DNA from: Alkalicoccus daliensis
GTDB taxonomy: Bacteria; Bacillota; Bacilli; Bacillales; Salisediminibacteriaceae
Length of the DNA stretch: 64,000 nt
Reading direction: 5' to 3'
Assembly: GCF_900103955.1 (NCBI RefSeq)
Contig: NZ_FNIL01000001.1
Span: 744,001 to 808,000, forward strand
In this document: positions 29,058-38,428 of the stretch, in pieces
Numbering within the stretch: the stretch's first letter is position 1
How the letters are laid out: every line of letters begins with the position of its first letter
Position numbers and translations under genes: made by a program
Notes under the pieces: generated by a model
What the model was told of the DNA's origin: nothing
The model's database searches: none
What the model saw: only the letters and a program-made list of their open reading frames with translations

Positions 29058-29462
29058 ATGTCCAAAGTTAAATCCCATCTACTGCTTTTAGTAATAATAG
29101 GGCTTGCAGTCCTTGGAATAGGAACCAGTTTATTTCAAGATCCTACTGGTTTTATTACCAGCATATTTGTCACCATTGGGATACTCACTTTATTCATTTT
29201 AGTTTTCCGGCGTTTTATCCAGCCGAAATTAATGCAGCGTCAATCCGGATTTCAGGTTCCTGTTAAAAACGGCAGGCCGGTTACTTCCACCCAGGCGAAA
29301 ACGAAGCCTAAACCGAAAACCCGCCGCAGCACTACTCAGCTGAAGACTGTAAAACAGGAAAAAAGCAGAGCAAAACCGTTGGTTAAACGTCAATCTGATG
29401 TAAAACTAACGGTGATTGAAGGAAAGAAGAACACAAAGAAGAAGAGCCGGGCTTTGTTTTAA
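29058..29462 (+). CDS. yqhP: Small membrane protein YqhP (SA1362 family)
   Basis: 134 residues with two membrane segments (about 7-23 and 30-50) and a long, very basic cytoplasmic tail rich in Lys/Arg/Thr, with repeated AKTKPKPKTRRS-like stretches. It resembles the SA1362/YqhP family, whose function is unknown. The ATG at 29058 follows a strong AGGAGGTGTGAGCAT ribosome site. It diverges from aroQ. The neighbours yqhO and yqhQ of B. subtilis are not found here. Confidence 0.8.
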   Translation: MSKVKSHLLLLVIIGLAVLGIGTSLFQDPTGFITSIFVTIGILTLFILVFRRFIQPKLMQRQSGFQVPVKNGRPVTSTQAKTKPKPKTRRSTTQLKTVKQEKSRAKPLVKRQSDVKLTVIEGKKNTKKKSRALF

Positions 29463-29611
29463 CTGCTTGGCTCTTTTCTTTTAAGCAGCAGTGCTTTTTT
29501 TCTGTCCACCTATTAAAACTGCATCTAAATTCTATTATTTGAACCAGTATTCTCCTTAAACTTCACAATAAATTTGATGGAAATCAGCTTTTAAATGCAG
29601 GAGGTTTTACT

Positions 29612-30409
29612 ATGACGGCTCCTTCTTTTTTTGTAAGTATATACTCACAGCTACTTTTTGTCGGCTGGCTGATTACTGCCGGCGGCATCTATTGGGGGCT
29701 GGATAAACGTGCCGGCTTTCAGCTATTATATTTAACCATTTTATCATTATCTTTAGGATATATTATTGTAATATACTTTCCGTTTATTTATTTAAGTAAC
29801 GAAAATGTACTGGTTACCCATCCGCATATTCAGGCTTCAGTAACTTTATTCGCTTTTTTACTTCCTTTATGTAAGCGTCGCAGGGAGCTTGTGATATGTA
29901 TTGCTGCTCCATTGATTATCAGCCTATTATATCTGCTTATGCAGGGGATACCAGCTTTCACTGTAAGCGGGGGAATACTTATAGGAGGATTTGTAAGTTA
30001 TTCATTTTATCGAAGTCTGGAGTGGCTAGGTGCTATGCCGGATTTCTACTTATTTACATTCGCTATTATTCTTCCTTTTTTTATCTCTGCTTTAATTTAT
30101 CCAGAAGCTTATTTTCTGTTATTTCCTGGATTACTGCTTGGGATTGGCATCGGTGCTTCCCTGGAACAGTACAAAATAAGAATGAATATAGAAGCAACTG
30201 CAAGAAAAGCAAAAATAATTGCTTTTCTTGTAGGTTCTGGTGGCATCGTATTTAGTCATGCTGCTGTAAGACCAGTATTCAGTATCTTTCCTGCAGGAGA
30301 ATTAATTTCCGGTGTTTTTACCGGTCTGTGGATAACGCTGATGCTTCCGTTTATTATGCTGGCAGCCAATTTATATGAAAAGCATGGAAAATCTGAACAA
30401 ATAGTATAA
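29612..30409 (+). CDS. Polytopic membrane protein, degenerate PAP2-like
   Basis: 265 residues with about eight hydrophobic segments. The N-terminal segment GGIYWGLDKRAGFQLLYLTIL and the later SYSFYRSLEWLG recall bacterial PAP2 (phosphatidate phosphatase-like) membrane proteins, but the catalytic KxxxxxxRP, PSGH and SRxxxxxHxxxD motifs are absent. It is therefore probably not a phosphatase, or not of this family. ATG follows GCAGGAGGTTTTACT. The C-terminal half GLLLGIGIGASLEQYKIR onward looks like an integral tail domain. Function unknown. It ends before a bidirectional terminator shared with mntR. Confidence 0.6.
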   Translation: MTAPSFFVSIYSQLLFVGWLITAGGIYWGLDKRAGFQLLYLTILSLSLGYIIVIYFPFIYLSNENVLVTHPHIQASVTLFAFLLPLCKRRRELVICIAAPLIISLLYLLMQGIPAFTVSGGILIGGFVSYSFYRSLEWLGAMPDFYLFTFAIILPFFISALIYPEAYFLLFPGLLLGIGIGASLEQYKIRMNIEATARKAKIIAFLVGSGGIVFSHAAVRPVFSIFPAGELISGVFTGLWITLMLPFIMLAANLYEKHGKSEQIV

Positions 30410-30472
30410 CCTCCTGGACGAAGAATGCAAGATCCTCAGAAGCCAGTATTATCCTGTACCGAAAAGAATTAA

Positions 30473-30506
30473 TAAAAAAACTACCTGGGTTGCTCAGGTA
30501 GTTTTT
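30473..30506 (+). terminator. Bidirectional terminator between the membrane protein and mntR
   Basis: AAAAAAACTACCTG, loop GGTTGCT, CAGGTAGTTTTT. T-runs on both strands allow use by the plus-strand gene and the minus-strand mntR. Confidence 0.88.
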
Positions 30507-30534
30507 CATCTGCTTAAAAAGCTTTTTCAAAGCC

Positions 30535-30968
30535 TTATTCTTCTTTCATGTTTTTTTCATTTTTTTCCTGAACATTTCTCAATTCAAGCAGACGATCATT
30601 ATCTTCTTCAAAGTATTGTACAAGATCACCGATTCTATCAATCGCTTCCCAGCTTAAGTGGTGCTCGATACCTTCCACATCTTTAAATATATATTTTTGG
30701 TCCACTCCGATAATCCTCATAAATTCCTCTAAAAGTTCGTGCCTGAAAACAAGTCGCTTGCCAATTTTTTTCCTTTTGCAGTCAATATCAAACCACGATA
30801 TTTTTCATATACCAGGTATTCATTCGCATCTAATTTCTGTACCATTTTAGTAACAGAAGATGGATGTACTTCTAAAGCATCCGCGATATCTGAAACTCTT
30901 GCATATCCTTTTTCATCGATTAGTTGATAGATTCTTTCTAAATAGTCTTCCATACTGGGTGTCGGCAT
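30535..30968 (-). pseudogene. mntR: Manganese-responsive repressor MntR, frameshifted
   Basis: DtxR-family Mn(II) repressor of manganese uptake. The reading frame starts at an ATG after GGAGGATCGCTGC and encodes a complete winged-helix domain ([16 protein letters not shown] to LTAKGKKLA), then stops at 30729 after a run of seven A (30765-30771). The missing half, [11 protein letters not shown] then [10 protein letters not shown] and [27 protein letters not shown], continues in another frame down to 30535. Restoring one A gives an intact protein of about 144 residues. Metal ligands lie in both halves. It could be a true mutation, a sequencing error, or a slippage site. No other gene decay is seen nearby. 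Confidence 0.85.
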
Positions 30969-31102
30969 GCAGCGATCCTCCAAACATTTAAACCTCGCAG
31001 ATAAAAATACATTCTATACAATTCATTTTAGCATAACATAAAATGCTTTACTATGGAGTTTTCAGTCTTTCTAAAGCCACAGAATGCGAATAGAAATTTC
31101 AC

Positions 31103-31140
31103 AAAAAAACATGCCGTCAGTAGACTGACAGCATGTTTTT
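31103..31140 (-). terminator. Terminator of the ribonucleotide reductase gene
   Basis: ACATGCTGTCAGT / ACTGACGGCATGT stem (one mismatch) on the minus strand, followed by TTTTTTT. It lies about 30 bp after the nrdJ stop. Confidence 0.9.
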
Positions 31141-31168
31141 ATTTATTAACCCGTTTTAAATAAGCTTT

Positions 31169-33736
31169 TTATAGTCCGCATTTTAATTGCGCACTGCAGT
31201 TTGTGCATGTATTACAACCACCGATATCCTCAATTGTTCCTTTACGACATACGGGACATGTATCTCCAACTTCACTTCCGTAAGTTACAGAAGTTGATCG
31301 CAGATCATTAATTGTGTCAACAAGCACTACCGGTTTGTTAGTTTCGTTCTTCTCTTCACCACCAGTTAAGTCAACTGCATAATTATCATTTTCTTCAGCT
31401 TTTAGGGTCAGCACCTGGGAATCACGGCTGCCATCAACATAAACCGTACCGCCTTTTGCTCCCCCTTTATACAATCTTTCGTAAACAGATTTCACCTGAT
31501 CTACAGTGTATCCTTTAGGTGCATTTACTGTTTTACTTAATGAGCTGTCCACCCATTTCTGAATGACACATTGAACGTCCGCGTGTGCTTCCGGCGCTAA
31601 TTCCATGCTGGATATAAACCATTCAGGCAGTTCGTTCGGATCCTGTTCCGGATGAGCTTCAAGATAACGCTGCAGAATCTCAGCTTTCACTTCAATAAAC
31701 TTCCCTAATCTTCCGCTTCGGAAATAAGAGAAAGAGAAGTAAGGTTCAAGCCCCGTAGAAACGCCAACCATCGTTCCAGTAGAGCCTGTTGGAGCAACTG
31801 TCAGCAGATGAGAGTTGCGGATTCCATTTGTTTTAACTCCCTCTAAGATATCTGCAGGCATCTTTTTCATATATCCAGTGCTTATAAACTTATCACGAAG
31901 ATGTTCTGTTTCTTTTTCATTTTCGCCTATGAGATATGGAAAGCTTCCTTTTTCTCCCGCAATTTCAATGGAAGTACGGTAAGCCGTTGTTGCAATTGTT
32001 TCGAAAATTTTATCAACCAGTTCATTCCCTGCTGCTGAGCCGTAAGTTGTTTCTGTTTCAATCAGCAGATCATGAAGCCCCATTACGCCGAGACCCACTC
32101 GTCTTTCCCCAAGTGCCTGCTTCGTGTTGTCTTCAAGGAAATATGGAGTGGCATCGATAACATTATCCTGCATCCTTACTCCTGTCGCTACAGTTTTAGC
32201 AAGCTTATCAAAGTCCACTTCTTTTTTATCCAGATCAGCCATTTCTGCCAGATTTACTGCAGCAAGGTTACATACTGAATATGGAGCAAGCGGCTGTTCC
32301 CCACATGGATTAGTAGCAACTACTTTCTGGCCATATGCACTTGCATTTGTCATTTCGTTCGCATTATCAATAAAGAAAATGCCAGGTTCTGCAGAATAGG
32401 TGGCGCAGATATTAATTAAATTCCACAGCTCCTGTGCCTGAATTTTTCTGTAAGTCCGAATTCCAAAACCTAGTTTTTCCCACTCACGCACATCACCATA
32501 TTCCTGCCATTCCCGGTTATAAGCTTCCATTTCAGCTTCTGAATAGTTTTCCACATCAGGAAAACGAAGCTCGTATTCAGCATTCTCTTCCACCGCTTTC
32601 ATGAAATCATGCGTAATACATACCGAAATATTCGCACCGGTCAGAAATTCAGGATTATTCACCTGATAAGTACCGCCGTCACGAAGTTTAGACTCTGCTT
32701 CACGTATAACTTTGGGGTCAAATCCACCCTGGCCTTCCAGGTGCTTATAATTTACAATGCTTTGGTACATTGCTTCTTCCAATTCACTTAACGGAGTGAA
32801 TTTCAGTTTTTCTTTAATAAGAAGTTTAATTTGCTCGTCTGAAATCTGCTCCAATAAGTAGCGGAGAATTCTTGGATTCTGCATTTTAGAAATGATAAAT
32901 TCTAAAATGTCAGGATGCCAGTCAGCAAGCATAATCATCTGCGCACCACGTCTGGAGCCGCCCTGTTCCACTAAATGAGTAAGTTTCGCGATATCATCAA
33001 GCCAGGAAACAGAACCTGAAGATTTTCCATTAACTCCTCTTGCAAGAGCATTACGAGGTCGAAGCGTAGAACCATTTGTTCCTACACCGCCGCCGCGGCT
33101 CATTATTTCCATAACCTGTTTCCTGTGGTCAGAAATTCCTTCGCGGGAATCTGCTACGAACGGCATTACATAGCAGTTGAAATAAGTTACATCTGTTTCC
33201 GCTCCTGCTCCGTAAAGCACTCTTCCTGCCGGAACAAAGTTCATATTGACCAGTTCTGCATAAAACTTTTCGAACCATTCCTGTTGTTTTTCTTCTGTAG
33301 TTTCAACAGAAGATAAGCCTCTCGCATTTCTCTTTGCGATCTGCTCATAATAAATTTCAAGAGGTTTATCAATTGTAGCCAATGGACGTTCCACAATGCC
33401 AGTTTTCTTTTCTTCAGGATGATCCAGAACTCCAACAAATTCTTCATCAACTGCGATCTTTGCAGTCCCGTCATTCCAGTTTACTTCTGTCACAAACCCA
33501 TAGCCTCGAGCCGGAAATTTAGGATCTGATTTTACAGTAAGGACAACGAAATCTCCTGTTTTCAACGTTTTCTTCTCCGTATCTTTGAATGTATATCGGT
33601 CAAGCATTACGAGTCTTGAAACTCCACTTTGTTTTTTATTCATTTCTGGTGTAATTGGGAATACCTGAGGAAATTGTTCAATATCTTTGTTCAGCTGCTC
33701 CACGTCAATACGTTTCTCTGACATATAAGTAGTCAC
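31169..33736 (-). CDS. nrdJ: Adenosylcobalamin-dependent (class II) ribonucleotide reductase
   Basis: Reduces ribonucleotides using a B12-derived radical, so it needs neither oxygen nor an iron subunit. It has 855 residues. The active-site region includes NPCGEQPLAPYSVCNLAAVNLA and the substrate-binding LRPRNALARG segment; the barrel ends in SSVTYGSE and a C-terminal CPVC ... CNTCTNC zinc-ribbon with redox cysteines at CGL. The start is GTG after AAGGAGCGAGGCCT; an ATG 12 bp inside is the alternative. The leader has a sigma-A promoter, an NrdR box and a hairpin. Confidence 0.94.
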   Translation of the reverse strand: MTTYMSEKRIDVEQLNKDIEQFPQVFPITPEMNKKQSGVSRLVMLDRYTFKDTEKKTLKTGDFVVLTVKSDPKFPARGYGFVTEVNWNDGTAKIAVDEEFVGVLDHPEEKKTGIVERPLATIDKPLEIYYEQIAKRNARGLSSVETTEEKQQEWFEKFYAELVNMNFVPAGRVLYGAGAETDVTYFNCYVMPFVADSREGISDHRKQVMEIMSRGGGVGTNGSTLRPRNALARGVNGKSSGSVSWLDDIAKLTHLVEQGGSRRGAQMIMLADWHPDILEFIISKMQNPRILRYLLEQISDEQIKLLIKEKLKFTPLSELEEAMYQSIVNYKHLEGQGGFDPKVIREAESKLRDGGTYQVNNPEFLTGANISVCITHDFMKAVEENAEYELRFPDVENYSEAEMEAYNREWQEYGDVREWEKLGFGIRTYRKIQAQELWNLINICATYSAEPGIFFIDNANEMTNASAYGQKVVATNPCGEQPLAPYSVCNLAAVNLAEMADLDKKEVDFDKLAKTVATGVRMQDNVIDATPYFLEDNTKQALGERRVGLGVMGLHDLLIETETTYGSAAGNELVDKIFETIATTAYRTSIEIAGEKGSFPYLIGENEKETEHLRDKFISTGYMKKMPADILEGVKTNGIRNSHLLTVAPTGSTGTMVGVSTGLEPYFSFSYFRSGRLGKFIEVKAEILQRYLEAHPEQDPNELPEWFISSMELAPEAHADVQCVIQKWVDSSLSKTVNAPKGYTVDQVKSVYERLYKGGAKGGTVYVDGSRDSQVLTLKAEENDNYAVDLTGGEEKNETNKPVVLVDTINDLRSTSVTYGSEVGDTCPVCRKGTIEDIGGCNTCTNCSAQLKCGL

Positions 33737-33762
33737 AGGCCTCGCTCCTTTTTCTTCTTAAA

Positions 33763-33776
33763 TTGTGCCGGCACAA
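33763..33776. promoter_or_regulatory. Perfect 14-bp palindrome in the nrdJ leader
   Basis: TTGTGCCGGCACAA, a perfect palindrome 27 bp upstream of the nrdJ start. It may be an operator for a dimeric regulator or a small RNA hairpin near the ribosome site. No known regulator was matched. Confidence 0.4.
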
Positions 33777-33784
33777 AAATAAAT

Positions 33785-33804
33785 GAAGCCTGAAGTCAGG
33801 CTTC
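33785..33804 (-). terminator. Attenuator-like hairpin in the nrdJ leader
   Basis: GAAGCCTGA / TCAGGCTTC stem with loop CT, followed on the minus strand by ATTTATTTTT. It resembles a rho-independent terminator upstream of the coding region and downstream of the predicted promoter. It could instead be a leftover terminator for lipM read-through. Confidence 0.5.
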
Positions 33805-33828
33805 TAAAGTTGGCGCCTACACCTTCAC

Positions 33829-33844
33829 ACGCTATATATTGTGC
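33829..33844. promoter_or_regulatory. NrdR box upstream of nrdJ
   Basis: ACGCTATATATTGTGC matches 14 of 16 positions of the NrdR box consensus ACACWATATATWGTGT. A weaker second box may lie at 33854-33869 or 33862-33877. NrdR is the nucleotide-sensing repressor of ribonucleotide reductase genes. Confidence 0.6.
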
Positions 33845-33886
33845 CTGTATCGAACACAATATCAACATATAGGGTATCTTCTTCAT

Positions 33887-33915
33887 ATTCTATACCCTGC
33901 GCTTTAGGTTGTAAA
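33887..33915 (-). promoter_or_regulatory. Predicted sigma-A promoter of nrdJ
   Basis: On the minus strand TTTACA, 17 bp, TAGAAT. It would give a leader of about 145 nt containing an AGGGTAT/ATACCCT hairpin, the NrdR box, the attenuator-like hairpin and the palindrome. Confidence 0.5.
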
Positions 33916-34176
33916 CTTATTATTTTGTACCGGAAAATGTAAATAATATTGAAAGCTTACTGCTTTAGGCTTTCTGAGAAATAAATATATAAAAATAAAT
34001 TGTAAGCTGGAAATTTTCCTCCTGCAGCTAATAGAACGATAAAAATCCTCGTTAATTCAAACTGCCTGATATGGGAGTTCTCATCTTTCACTTCAGATAC
34101 ACGAACATTTGGATAGTTATTTCAGATAGTATTCATTAATTTTCTATAAAATAAAATTTTGAAATTGGTTCCTGGA
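33916..34176. other. AT-rich spacer between lipM and nrdJ
   Basis: 261 bp, part of the 440-bp lipM-nrdJ gap. No gene, hairpin or clear binding site was seen beyond the nrdJ promoter region described separately. Confidence 0.5.
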
Positions 34177-35007
34177 CTAATATTTAAAATTCCAGCTGTC
34201 CTGTGCATATTTTGAAGCTGCAAGAGATCTGACTTCCTGCAGCTGTTTTTCAGAAAGATCCAATGGCTGAAGATTAATATTTAGTGCTTTTTCAAATCCT
34301 TTTTTAAAGATGCGTTTCATTTCTTCCAGCGATAGCAGCGGATTCAGCAGGTCTTCAATCGGGGTAGCTTTTTTCTTGAATCCCTGCTGCATTCGCTGCC
34401 GTACTCTTTCATTGGGGAATTTAAACATATCAAACAGCTGATCTTCATTAAGCGTCCTGATAATTGAGCCGTGCTGCAGAATAACCTCCCGCTGCCTTGT
34501 CTGCGCACTTCCCGCAATTTTGCGGTTATTGACAACCATTTCATACCAGGAAGGTGCATCAAAACAAACTGCAGACCGGGGATTTCTCAGCTCTTCTTTT
34601 TCCCGCTCTGTTTTTGGCACTGAAAAATCCGCATCCAGGCCCATCTCGCGGAACCCTTCCAGCAGCCCCTGTGAAATCACGCGGTACGCTTCTGTTACAG
34701 AAGCAGGCATGAGAGGGTGGTCTTCTCTCACGATGACACTGTAAGTCAGTTCATCATCATGCAATACTGCCCTTCCGCCCGTGGCCCTTCGCACCAAACC
34801 AATTTTGTGCGCTTTAACCTGCGCTAAATCTATATCTTTCTCTATTCTTTGAAAATATCCCAAGGAGAGTGTTGGCGGGTCCCATTCATAAAATCGAATA
34901 GTTGGAGGAACAGCCCCCGTCCGGTGCCAGTCCATCAGTTTTTCATCCATTGCCATATTAAAGGCAGGATTCTGTTTTTTTGAATCTATGTATGACCAAG
35001 TTTCCAA
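34177..35007 (-). CDS. lipM: Octanoyl-[acyl carrier protein]:protein octanoyltransferase LipM
   Basis: Moves octanoate from ACP to GcvH in lipoate synthesis. It has 276 residues of the BPL/LPL fold. The segment [20 protein letters not shown] is the substrate-binding loop; the catalytic Cys is in [12 protein letters not shown] and the Lys in [12 protein letters not shown]. The start is TTG after GGAGGAATTCTC. In Bacillus it lies beside yqhL and the gcv genes, which need lipoylated GcvH; it also serves the lipoyl-dependent bkd complex at the left of the window. Confidence 0.93.
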   Translation of the reverse strand: METWSYIDSKKQNPAFNMAMDEKLMDWHRTGAVPPTIRFYEWDPPTLSLGYFQRIEKDIDLAQVKAHKIGLVRRATGGRAVLHDDELTYSVIVREDHPLMPASVTEAYRVISQGLLEGFREMGLDADFSVPKTEREKEELRNPRSAVCFDAPSWYEMVVNNRKIAGSAQTRQREVILQHGSIIRTLNEDQLFDMFKFPNERVRQRMQQGFKKKATPIEDLLNPLLSLEEMKRIFKKGFEKALNINLQPLDLSEKQLQEVRSLAASKYAQDSWNFKY

Positions 35008-35141
35008 GAGAATTCCTCCTATCTATTTTATCATACCTAATTTAAAGAATTTGTACAAAAAGAAAATCCAAAGATTGCACAAATCATTATTAAGGTATAT
35101 CATTTATGAAGAAACATGTAAATCAACAAAGGAGTGCTAGA

Positions 35142-35516
35142 ATGACTTGGTGGATGATCCTCATACTTATTTTGTTATTAATCGCTTTTATACTTTTTCG
35201 TCTCCGAAAACCCAGTTACCTCACAACACTGGATCAGGAGGAATTTACAAAAAATTACCGTAAAGCTCAGTTGATTGATGTTCGGGAAGAACGCGAATTT
35301 AAAACAGGCCATATTCTTGGGGCACGTAATATTCCTCTCTCTCAGTTAAGAATGAGGAACGCGGAAATCCGCCCCGATAAACCTGTTTACCTTTATGATC
35401 AGAATGGTTCCCGTTCTATCCAGGCAGCAAAAATCCTCAAGAAAAAACGGAATGCAGAAGATATTTCCATGTTAAAAGGCGGATTTAAAAAATGGTCCGG
35501 AAAAATCAAAAAATAA
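35142..35516 (+). CDS. yqhL: Membrane-anchored rhodanese-like protein YqhL
   Basis: 124 residues from the ATG that follows AAAGGAGTGCTAGA; an ATG 36 bp upstream has no ribosome site. An N-terminal membrane anchor (about 4-20) is followed by a rhodanese domain (IDVREEREFKTGHILGARNIPLSQL). The position of the catalytic Cys reads YLYDQNGSRS, with Asp instead of Cys, so sulfurtransferase activity is unlikely as read; a role in binding or regulation is possible. It ends before a strong bidirectional terminator shared with gcvPB. Confidence 0.88.
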   Translation: MTWWMILILILLLIAFILFRLRKPSYLTTLDQEEFTKNYRKAQLIDVREEREFKTGHILGARNIPLSQLRMRNAEIRPDKPVYLYDQNGSRSIQAAKILKKKRNAEDISMLKGGFKKWSGKIKK

Positions 35517-35548
35517 CTTTTTTCCTCTTGAAAATATAGTGTAATAAA

Positions 35549-35587
35549 GAAAGAGCGTTATGGTAACCACACCATAACGCTCTTTTT
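35549..35587 (+). terminator. Bidirectional terminator between yqhL and gcvPB
   Basis: Stem AAAGAGCGTTATGGT / ACCATAACGCTCTTT (loop AACCAC region) with T/A runs on both sides. Confidence 0.92.
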
Positions 35588-35589
35588 AA

Positions 35590-37068
35590 TTACTTAACTG
35601 AAGCGTACTCTTCCGGAGTGTAACGAAGTACAGGTTTTCTTGCAGCTGTAGTTTCGTCCATGCGTCCTACGACCGTCGTATGCGGTGCTTCCTGGACAAT
35701 TTCCGGATTTTCTTCAGCTTCCTTCGCAATCTGGATCATCGCATCGCAGAATTCATCCAAAGTTTCTTTCGATTCTGTTTCCGTAGGTTCTATCATCAAA
35801 CACTCTTCTACATTCAGCGGGAAGTAAATTGTCGGCGGATGATAACCAAAGTCCAACAGCCTTTTAGCCATATCCAGTGTACGTACACCAAGTTTCTTCT
35901 GGCGCTTTCCAGAAAGCACAAATTCATGTTTGCAGTGCTGTTCATAAGGAGTATCGAAGTGAGGCTGCAATTTTCGCAGCATATAATTTGCATTCAGCAC
36001 TGCCTGTCTTGACACCTGTCTTAATCCTTCTGGACCCATGGTGCGAATATACGTGTATGCACGTACATTTATTCCGAAATTTCCATAATACGGCTTTACT
36101 CTGCCGATAGTATCCGGGAAGTCATAAGAAAAGCGGTAGGAATCCCCTTCTTTCATTACGATCGGAGCAGGGAGGTAAGGTACCAGATCCTGCTTCACCC
36201 CCACCGGCCCTGAGCCAGGCCCGCCGCCGCCGTGCGGGGTTGTAAAAGTTTTATGCAGATTTAAATGAACTACGTCAAAGCCCATATCTCCTGGACGTGT
36301 AATACCTAAAATTGCATTGGAGTTTGCTCCATCATAATAAAGCTTGCCACCTGCTTCGTGGATAATTGAAGCCATTTCAACAATTTGTCTTTCAAAAAGC
36401 CCCAGTGTATTTGGGTTCGTCAGCATAAGTGCAGCAGTGTCATCTCCTGCAAGCTCACGGAGATGATCCAGATCAACCAGACCTTCTTCATTGGAACGAA
36501 CAGTTACTGCCTCAAATCCGGCGACAACAGCTGATGAAGGATTTGTGCCATGTGCAGAGTCCGGAACGATTACTTTTGTACGCTGTGTATCGCCATTTGC
36601 TTCGTGGTATGCTCTGATAAGCATCAGGCCAGTCCATTCGCCATGAGCACCGGCCGCTGGCTGTAAAGTAACCTGATCCATTCCAGTAATAGCCTCCAGT
36701 GAATACTGGAGTTCATACATCATCTCCAGTGCTCCCTGAATCTGTGCTTCCGGCTGATAAGGGTGCAGATGCGCAAATCCAGGATAACGTGCAACATCCT
36801 CATTAATTTTCGGGTTATATTTCATCGTACAGGAGCCCAGCGGATAAAAGCCTGTATCCACTCCATGATTCCTTCTTGATAAAGCAGTATAATGCCGTAC
36901 CAGCTGCAATTCAGACACCTGCGGCAGCTCTGCAGGTTCTTCACGTACAAATTCGCCTGAAAGCATTTCTTCTAACGGAATTTCTTCAACATCCAATACA
37001 GGCAGACTATGCCCGATTCTTCCTTCTTTGCTCATCTCAAATATAAGTGCTTGATTTTTATTCGTCAT
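35590..37068 (-). CDS. gcvPB: Glycine dehydrogenase (decarboxylating) subunit 2
   Basis: P-protein C-terminal half. With GcvPA it decarboxylates glycine using pyridoxal phosphate and passes the aminomethyl group to lipoyl-GcvH. It has 492 residues. The PLP lysine is in [27 protein letters not shown] follows GGAGGGGTTGAA, and the start overlaps the gcvPA stop by 4 bp, indicating coupled translation. Confidence 0.96.
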   Translation of the reverse strand: MTNKNQALIFEMSKEGRIGHSLPVLDVEEIPLEEMLSGEFVREEPAELPQVSELQLVRHYTALSRRNHGVDTGFYPLGSCTMKYNPKINEDVARYPGFAHLHPYQPEAQIQGALEMMYELQYSLEAITGMDQVTLQPAAGAHGEWTGLMLIRAYHEANGDTQRTKVIVPDSAHGTNPSSAVVAGFEAVTVRSNEEGLVDLDHLRELAGDDTAALMLTNPNTLGLFERQIVEMASIIHEAGGKLYYDGANSNAILGITRPGDMGFDVVHLNLHKTFTTPHGGGGPGSGPVGVKQDLVPYLPAPIVMKEGDSYRFSYDFPDTIGRVKPYYGNFGINVRAYTYIRTMGPEGLRQVSRQAVLNANYMLRKLQPHFDTPYEQHCKHEFVLSGKRQKKLGVRTLDMAKRLLDFGYHPPTIYFPLNVEECLMIEPTETESKETLDEFCDAMIQIAKEAEENPEIVQEAPHTTVVGRMDETTAARKPVLRYTPEEYASVK

Positions 37069-38411
37069 TTCAACCCCTCCAATGCAGAAACAAGCGCATC
37101 AATTTCTTCTTTTGTACGCAGCTCAGTGACAGCAATCAGCATCTGCTTTTCTTTTCCCGGATAAAATCGTCCGAGATCGAGCCCTCCTATTACTCCTTCA
37201 GCAAACAATTTTTCGTTTATTTCTTTTACTTCTTTATCAAATTCAACTACAAACTCATTAAAGAATGAGCCCTGCGTCACGACTTTAAATCCGGCAGCAG
37301 CTAACTGTCTGCTTGCATAATGCGCTTTCTGCATATTCTGGTAAGCCATTTCTTTCAGCCCGTATTTACCTATGGCACTCATAGCGATAGAAGCCCCCAG
37401 TGCATTCAGCGCCTGATTGGAACAAATATTACTCGTAGCCTTATCACGGCGGATGTGCTGTTCTCTGGCCTGCAGGGTAAGGACGAAACCGCGTTCCCCA
37501 TTTTCATCAACCGTCTGGCCGACAAGTCTTCCAGGAACTTTACGCATTAATTTCTTATTTACTGCAAAATATCCACAGTGGGGTCCTCCAAGCTGCGTAG
37601 GAATACCAAACGGCTGGGCATCTCCCACTACTACGTCTGCACCAAAAGCGCCAGGTGCCTTCAGCATGCCCAGGCTGAGAGGATTAGAAGAAACAATCAT
37701 TAAGCCTTTTTCAGCGTGAGCAATCTTTTCGATTGAAGCTAAATCTTCTATTTCACCGAAGAAATTTGGGTACTGCACAATAACACAAGCGGTGTTATCA
37801 GAATACTTGCTTTCCAGGTCTTTCATATCTGTTTGTCCATTTAGGTCCTCTACTTCAATAACCGTTAAATTCTGGCCAACAGCATTTGTTTTTAATACTT
37901 CAATAGCTTCAGGATGTACGGTCTTTGATACCAGAATTTCTTTTTTCTTCATCTGTCCGCAGCTCATCATCGCAGCTTCGGTGAGTGCCGTGGGACCATC
38001 ATACATTGATGAATTGGCAAGGTCCATCTGGGTGAGTTCACAAATCATTGTCTGAAATTCGAAAATACCCTGGAGTTCTCCCTGCGAAATCTCGGGCTGA
38101 TATGGTGTATATGCTGTAAAAAATTCCGAGCGCAGCAGCATATGATTTACTACCGAAGGAATGTAATGTTCGTATACACCTGCTCCTAAAAAGGAAGGAT
38201 AGTCTTTAATATTTGTGTTTTTTCCAGCAAGGCGCTGCATTTCTTTTATCAGCGCAGTCTCATGGAGAGCAGGCTTTACATCAAGTTCTCCTTTAAATTT
38301 CACTTCTTCCGGTACATCATCAAACAGGTCCTCCAGCTGACTTATTCCAATTGTATCCAGCATTTCCTGCTGATCCTGTTCCGTCATCGGCAGATATCGG
38401 TATTCACTCAT
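37065..38411 (-). CDS. gcvPA: Glycine dehydrogenase (decarboxylating) subunit 1
   Basis: P-protein N-terminal half, 448 residues, a PLP-fold type I subunit. Recognisable segments are [19 protein letters not shown] at the N terminus, [15 protein letters not shown] and [24 protein letters not shown]. It pairs with GcvPB in a heterotetramer. It lies 17 bp downstream of gcvT and overlaps gcvPB by 4 bp. Confidence 0.96.
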   Translation of the reverse strand: MSEYRYLPMTEQDQQEMLDTIGISQLEDLFDDVPEEVKFKGELDVKPALHETALIKEMQRLAGKNTNIKDYPSFLGAGVYEHYIPSVVNHMLLRSEFFTAYTPYQPEISQGELQGIFEFQTMICELTQMDLANSSMYDGPTALTEAAMMSCGQMKKKEILVSKTVHPEAIEVLKTNAVGQNLTVIEVEDLNGQTDMKDLESKYSDNTACVIVQYPNFFGEIEDLASIEKIAHAEKGLMIVSSNPLSLGMLKAPGAFGADVVVGDAQPFGIPTQLGGPHCGYFAVNKKLMRKVPGRLVGQTVDENGERGFVLTLQAREQHIRRDKATSNICSNQALNALGASIAMSAIGKYGLKEMAYQNMQKAHYASRQLAAAGFKVVTQGSFFNEFVVEFDKEVKEINEKLFAEGVIGGLDLGRFYPGKEKQMLIAVTELRTKEEIDALVSALEGLK

Positions 38412-38428
38412 ACTATATTCATCCTCTC

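Noticed and set aside
33854-33869. Second NrdR box paired with 33829-33844
   Set aside because: Only 10/16 positions match and the 25-bp spacing is not a whole number of helical turns; left as a weak possibility within the nrdJ leader finding.
33737-33915. Cobalamin riboswitch for the B12-dependent reductase
   Set aside because: No B12 box or other conserved cobalamin aptamer segment was found; the leader is too short and better explained by NrdR control.
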